Shown here piece by piece: positions 5,877 to 7,900 of a DNA stretch of 7,900 nucleotides. Position 1 is the stretch's first letter. Each line of letters starts with the position of its first letter. A program made the translations under genes and the position numbers. This stretch comes from Litorivivens sp041625495 (lineage in GTDB: Bacteria > Pseudomonadota > Gammaproteobacteria > Pseudomonadales > Spongiibacteraceae), in assembly GCF_041625495.1 (NCBI RefSeq), contig NZ_JBFJTH010000172.1:1-7900 (forward strand), given 5' to 3'. The notes below the pieces were generated by a model. It was not told the DNA's origin, made no database searches, and saw only the letters and a list, made by a program, of their open reading frames with translations.

Positions 5877-7412
5877 ATGGGTATAGAAACACTTCGCATT
5901 ATTCTCGGTGACCAGCTTTCACTCGATAGTCCACTGTTTAACGAGTGGCACGAGCGTGACTCCTTGTGGATGGCAGAAGTCATTGAAGAGAGTCGCCACG
6001 TGCCGTCTCACAAGACCCGGTCGGTATACTTTTTATCCGCCATGCGTCACTTTGCCGAAACGCTGAAGCGTAGCAATTATCCATTGATCTACCATGCACT
6101 CGATGAACACGATTGGACAGGGCTCGACGAAGCATTGGCCGCCACACTTGATGATCTCCGGCCACAGGCAGTGACCGTAGTTCAACCCGGCGACATGCGC
6201 GTGCAACAGCTTATTGAGGGCGCAGCCAAGCACGCCGGTATTCCGCTGACTATTCTTGACGATAGCCACTTCTTTTCAACTCCTGCGGACTTTTCTCACT
6301 GGGCAGCAAAGCGGAAGTCTCTTCGAATGGAGTACTACTATCGCGAGTTGCGCAAACGCCACAGTGTCCTTATGGACGGCGACAAACCCGCAGGTGGCGC
6401 TTGGAACTTTGACGCCGAAAATCGTAAAGCCTTCCCGAAAACCGGGCCCGCAGGAATTCCTCAGCCACAGACGTTTACACCAGACGCTATTACTAAAAAG
6501 GTTATACGCTGCGTTAATAGTCATCTGCCAGACAACCCAGGTAGCACTGATAGTTTTGATTGGCCTGTTACCAAACACCAAGCTGAGCAGGCACTCACTG
6601 ATTTTATTGAACACCGCCTTATTGGATTCGGGGATTACCAGGATGCTATGTGGATCGCTGAGCCCTGGCTCTATCATTCCAGGTTAGCCGCTGCGCTGAA
6701 CCTAAAACTGTTGGATCCGCGCTCAGTAGTGGCTGCCGCCGAAGCTGCATGGAGAAACGGACATGTCAGTATCAATGCAGCTGAAGGTTTTATTCGACAG
6801 ATCCTTGGCTGGCGTGAGTACATTCGCGGTTTGTACTTTCATAGGTATGAAGCGTTCTCACAAGGCAACGCCTTACAGGCAGCGCAGCCGCTACCAGAAT
6901 TTTTCTGGACAGGCGACACGTCAATGGTCTGCCTTGCTGACACCGTCAAACAGACGCTCAACTACGGCTACGCCCATCATATTCAACGATTAATGATTAC
7001 CGGATTGTTCACGCTTTTGCTTGGCGTTAAGCCAAGCGAGGTGCACGCATGGTACCTTGCCGTCTATGTAGATGCCGTCGAATGGGTGGAAATGCCAAAT
7101 ACCATTGGCATGTCGCAATACGCCGATGGTGGAGTTACCGCGTCAAAGCCCTATATAGCCAGCGGCAAATATATACAGCGGATGAGCAACTACTGCGACT
7201 CATGCCGCTACCGACCGGACAAACGTATTGGAGCTGAGGCCTGTCCATTTACTGTTCTCTATTGGGATTTTCTACATAAACACCGAAAGCGTTTTAACAA
7301 ACACCCTCGAATGGCGCTACAAACACGCAATTTAGACCGTATTCCCGCAACGGAACTAACCGAGATTCGCAATCTGGCTGAAAATATTCGACAAAAGGTT
7401 TCTTCACTATGA
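5877..7412 (+). CDS. Iron-sulfur cryptochrome/photolyase (FeS-BCP), probable (6-4) photolyase
   Basis: This 511-residue FAD enzyme belongs to the bacterial cryptochrome/photolyase group with a [4Fe-4S] cluster (Agrobacterium PhrB, Rhodobacter CryB). The N-terminal alpha/beta domain begins LRIILGDQLS; the C-terminal helical domain binds FAD. Cluster cysteines are Cys352, Cys440, Cys443 and Cys456, each two more than PhrB C350/C438/C441/C454 (remembered numbering). The same offset gives the active-site pair His367-His368 (YAHHIQRLM) and electron-transfer residues Trp344, Trp392 and Tyr393. Light-driven repair of (6-4) pyrimidine photoproducts is therefore likely, with a lumazine antenna as in PhrB by family inference. 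The ATG at 5877 is chosen because homologues start just before LRIILGDQ; a TTG 12 codons earlier would also keep the frame. Neither has a good ribosome site. It follows the permease and overlaps the next gene by ATGA. Confidence 0.95.
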   Translation: MGIETLRIILGDQLSLDSPLFNEWHERDSLWMAEVIEESRHVPSHKTRSVYFLSAMRHFAETLKRSNYPLIYHALDEHDWTGLDEALAATLDDLRPQAVTVVQPGDMRVQQLIEGAAKHAGIPLTILDDSHFFSTPADFSHWAAKRKSLRMEYYYRELRKRHSVLMDGDKPAGGAWNFDAENRKAFPKTGPAGIPQPQTFTPDAITKKVIRCVNSHLPDNPGSTDSFDWPVTKHQAEQALTDFIEHRLIGFGDYQDAMWIAEPWLYHSRLAAALNLKLLDPRSVVAAAEAAWRNGHVSINAAEGFIRQILGWREYIRGLYFHRYEAFSQGNALQAAQPLPEFFWTGDTSMVCLADTVKQTLNYGYAHHIQRLMITGLFTLLLGVKPSEVHAWYLAVYVDAVEWVEMPNTIGMSQYADGGVTASKPYIASGKYIQRMSNYCDSCRYRPDKRIGAEACPFTVLYWDFLHKHRKRFNKHPRMALQTRNLDRIPATELTEIRNLAENIRQKVSSL

Positions 7413-7900
7413 GCGAACATATACTGCTTACCGGCGGCACCGGCTTTGTAGGACGGTCACTTATTCCTAAACTGCTCTTGGGCGGGCATACCGTTACCGT
7501 GTTAACACGTCAGCATAAGACCGACCTTAAGGAGGTCAAAGTCATTCATCGACTACCACAAGGAACGAAAGCAGACTATTGGCCCTATACCGTAGTAATC
7601 AATCTCGCCGGCGAAAACCTCTTCACCAAGCGGTGGTCCACCAAACAGAAACAAACCATCCGTGACAGTCGCATCGCCCTGACCGAAAATCTTGTCGACA
7701 ACATCCACAAGTCACAGTGCGTAAAGCGTTTTATCTCGGCGTCGGCTATTGGCTACTATGGTGCCAGAGATAACGAAACACTGAACGAGCAAGGCCAGGC
7801 CGGCAGCGACTTCGCAGCCACGCTGTGTAAAGATTGGGAGGCCGCCGCACAGAAAGCATCCGTTTCAACCGACGTGATCTGCTTGCGACTTGGCGTCGTC
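7409..7900 (+). CDS. TIGR01777-family NAD(P)-binding epimerase (YfcH-like SDR), partial at right edge
   Basis: The frame is open to the end of the window and gives 164 residues, a little over half of the usual 300 or so. GGTGFVG (residues 9-15) is the dinucleotide-binding glycine motif of extended short-chain dehydrogenases. NLAGE (65-69), RWSTKQKQ-IRDSRI (75-89), SASAIGYYG (110-118) and DFAATLCKDWEAAA (134-147) are signatures of the TIGR01777/YfcH group. The C-terminal DUF1731 segment would lie outside the window. The start ATG overlaps the photolyase TGA as ATGA, so the two genes are translationally coupled. Substrate and reaction are not established for the family. From memory, TIGR01777 genes often neighbour photolyase genes in gammaproteobacteria, which suggests a linked role, but this is context and not proof. 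Confidence 0.92.
   Translation, partial: MSEHILLTGGTGFVGRSLIPKLLLGGHTVTVLTRQHKTDLKEVKVIHRLPQGTKADYWPYTVVINLAGENLFTKRWSTKQKQTIRDSRIALTENLVDNIHKSQCVKRFISASAIGYYGARDNETLNEQGQAGSDFAATLCKDWEAAAQKASVSTDVICLRLGVV

Noticed and set aside
6256..6687. Overlapping open frames of 143 (plus) and 133 (minus) codons inside the photolyase gene
   Set aside because: Both lie within the photolyase reading frame, whose protein is continuous and matches its family across this stretch.

Overview
The window looks like a chromosomal segment of a Gram-negative, probably marine, gammaproteobacterium. This rests on a glutathione-dependent formaldehyde operon with a divergent LysR regulator, an iron-sulfur photolyase joined to a TIGR01777 epimerase, and E. 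coli-like promoter and Shine-Dalgarno elements. The genus cannot be fixed from sequence alone. Gene density is normal and no insertion sequence, phage gene, CRISPR array, tRNA or rRNA was seen.

Layout, left to right. (1) 1-287, minus: the N-terminal third of a crotonase-fold (enoyl-CoA hydratase/isomerase) protein, running off the left edge, with an extended -10 promoter and a short dyad in its leader. (2) 368-727, plus: the C-terminal part of a RES-domain protein (NAD+-degrading toxin family) without N-terminal half or antitoxin, most likely a decayed remnant. (3) 728-921: no gene, but three stem-loops, one of them a plausible bidirectional terminator. (4) 922-2892, minus: the operon frmA (S-(hydroxymethyl)glutathione dehydrogenase) then fghA (S-formylglutathione hydrolase). 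(5) 3007-3900, plus: a divergent LysR-type regulator. The shared 114-bp intergenic region carries four alternating ATTGT/ACAAT half-sites, the first lying on the proposed -35 of frmA. (6) 3961-4398, minus: a YtoQ-family protein with a nucleoside 2-deoxyribosyltransferase-like fold. (7) 4399-4631: a dyad-rich regulatory gap. (8) 4632-7900, plus: an apparent operon of an APC-family permease, an FeS-type (6-4) photolyase and a TIGR01777 epimerase that runs off the right edge. The last two overlap by ATGA.

How they work together. FrmA and FghA are consecutive steps of formaldehyde detoxification: formaldehyde plus glutathione forms S-hydroxymethylglutathione, FrmA oxidises it to S-formylglutathione, and FghA hydrolyses that to formate and glutathione. 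The LysR protein is the obvious candidate regulator, in place of the FrmR repressor of E. coli. The right-hand block centres on repair of UV damage. The photolyase keeps the four cluster cysteines, the paired active-site histidines and the Trp/Tyr electron-transfer residues of Agrobacterium PhrB at a constant offset. Why a permease, a YtoQ protein and a TIGR01777 epimerase sit beside it is not known to me.

No clearly new multi-gene system is visible. The best leads are the operator array of the formaldehyde regulon, the permease-photolyase-epimerase operon with YtoQ beside it, and the RES remnant.
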